Source of the DNA: Paracoccaceae bacterium
GTDB taxonomy: Bacteria; Pseudomonadota; Alphaproteobacteria; Rhodobacterales; Rhodobacteraceae
Reading direction: 5' to 3'
NCBI GenBank assembly: GCA_030626365.1
Contig: DAOUPC010000201.1
Coordinates: forward strand, 1-5,296
DNA length: 5,296 nucleotides
A program made the position numbers and the translations under genes. The notes under the pieces were generated by a model. The model had not been told where the DNA came from. It saw only the letters and a program-made list of their open reading frames with translations, and did no database searches. Positions 5,034-5,296 of this stretch are shown piece after piece. Within the stretch, counting starts at the first letter, position 1; each line of letters opens with the position of its first letter.

Positions 5034-5296
5034 TCACTCAGCCGCGCGCGCCGACGGGTTGTTGGGATGCGTGGTCCAGTTGGCATAGCCCTTTTCGACC
5101 ACCTTTCCGGTTCGTGCATCCACCTCGCCCGGTGGCACCTGAACCATCGAAATGCAATCTTCGACCGGACAGACATCGACACACAGGTTACAGGCGACAC
5201 ATTCGTCATCCTGCACCTCGAACACCCGATCCTCGCTCATCAGAATCGCCTGATGCGATGTGTCCTCGCAGACCGCAAAACAGCGCCCGCATTTGA
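5034..5296 (-). CDS. preA: NAD-dependent dihydropyrimidine dehydrogenase subunit PreA, C-terminal 86 residues (cut by window edge)
   Basis: PreA with PreT catalyses the NADH-linked reduction of uracil or thymine to the dihydropyrimidine, the first pathway step. Reading through the right edge gives an open frame beginning KCGRCFAVCEDTSHQAI, the end of a first 4Fe-4S ferredoxin motif (CxxCxxxC visible; its first cysteine would lie off the edge). A complete second motif follows: CVACNLCVDVCP (CxxCxxCxxxCP), then VEDCISM. These paired clusters sit at the C-terminus in PreA proteins. After them comes a tail of about 37 residues (VPPGEVDARTG...NPSARAAE), longer than my recollection of the E. coli C-terminus. 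The internal ATG at 5240 lies between the two cluster motifs and is not the start; the gene begins beyond the window. It is convergent with rutR, and its own promoter is outside the window. A generic ferredoxin-domain protein is the alternative, but the spacing and the hydA neighbour strongly favour PreA. Confidence 0.9.
   Translation of the reverse strand, partial: KCGRCFAVCEDTSHQAILMSEDRVFEVQDDECVACNLCVDVCPVEDCISMVQVPPGEVDARTGKVVEKGYANWTTHPNNPSARAAE

Noticed and set aside
5034..5240. A stand-alone 68-residue ferredoxin starting at the ATG at 5240
   Set aside because: The frame stays open upstream to the window edge and encodes the CxxCxxxC part of a preceding cluster motif, so this ATG is internal to preA.

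Overview
The window carries the reductive pyrimidine-degradation locus of a G+C-rich alphaproteobacterium, most likely a member of the Rhodobacteraceae (Roseobacter group). That placement rests on the gene set (preA, a RutR-like TetR regulator, an M20 amidohydrolase, dihydropyrimidinase and an SsuBC/TauBC-type ABC transporter), on codon use rich in third-position G/C, and on the AGAAGAAG-containing intergenic elements. It is an inference from family knowledge, since no database search was possible.

Layout. Four genes run leftward in a row from about 4149: a zinc-dependent amidohydrolase (2899-4149), dihydropyrimidinase hydA (1344-2798), an ABC-transporter ATPase (513-1289) and the N-terminal part of an ABC permease (1-455, running off the left edge). 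A rutR-like regulator (4346-4993) runs rightward, divergent from them. On the right edge is the leftward C-terminal end of preA (5034-5296), convergent with rutR. No gap exceeds 300 bases; the longest, 4150-4345, is the divergent control region.

How the genes work together. PreA, with a PreT partner outside the window, would reduce uracil or thymine to the dihydropyrimidine. HydA opens the ring to the N-carbamoyl-beta-amino acid. The M20 amidohydrolase removes the carbamoyl group to give beta-alanine or beta-aminoisobutyrate plus ammonia and CO2. The ABC transporter probably imports a pyrimidine or a pathway intermediate. The regulator closely resembles E. coli RutR, and the divergent region holds a perfect palindrome, TTGACCA-AC-TGGTCAA, that matches the E. 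coli RutR box as I recall it. The sequence therefore predicts that the RutR/box pair, known in E. coli for controlling the oxidative Rut pathway, here controls the reductive pathway.

The most notable unexplained structure is a two-part element directly downstream of two leftward genes (the amidohydrolase and preA): a GC-rich hairpin followed by a conserved 23-nt segment with the core CTTCTTCT-N5/6-CAAATA (plus-strand reading). I saw no RNA gene, CRISPR array, insertion sequence or phage gene.
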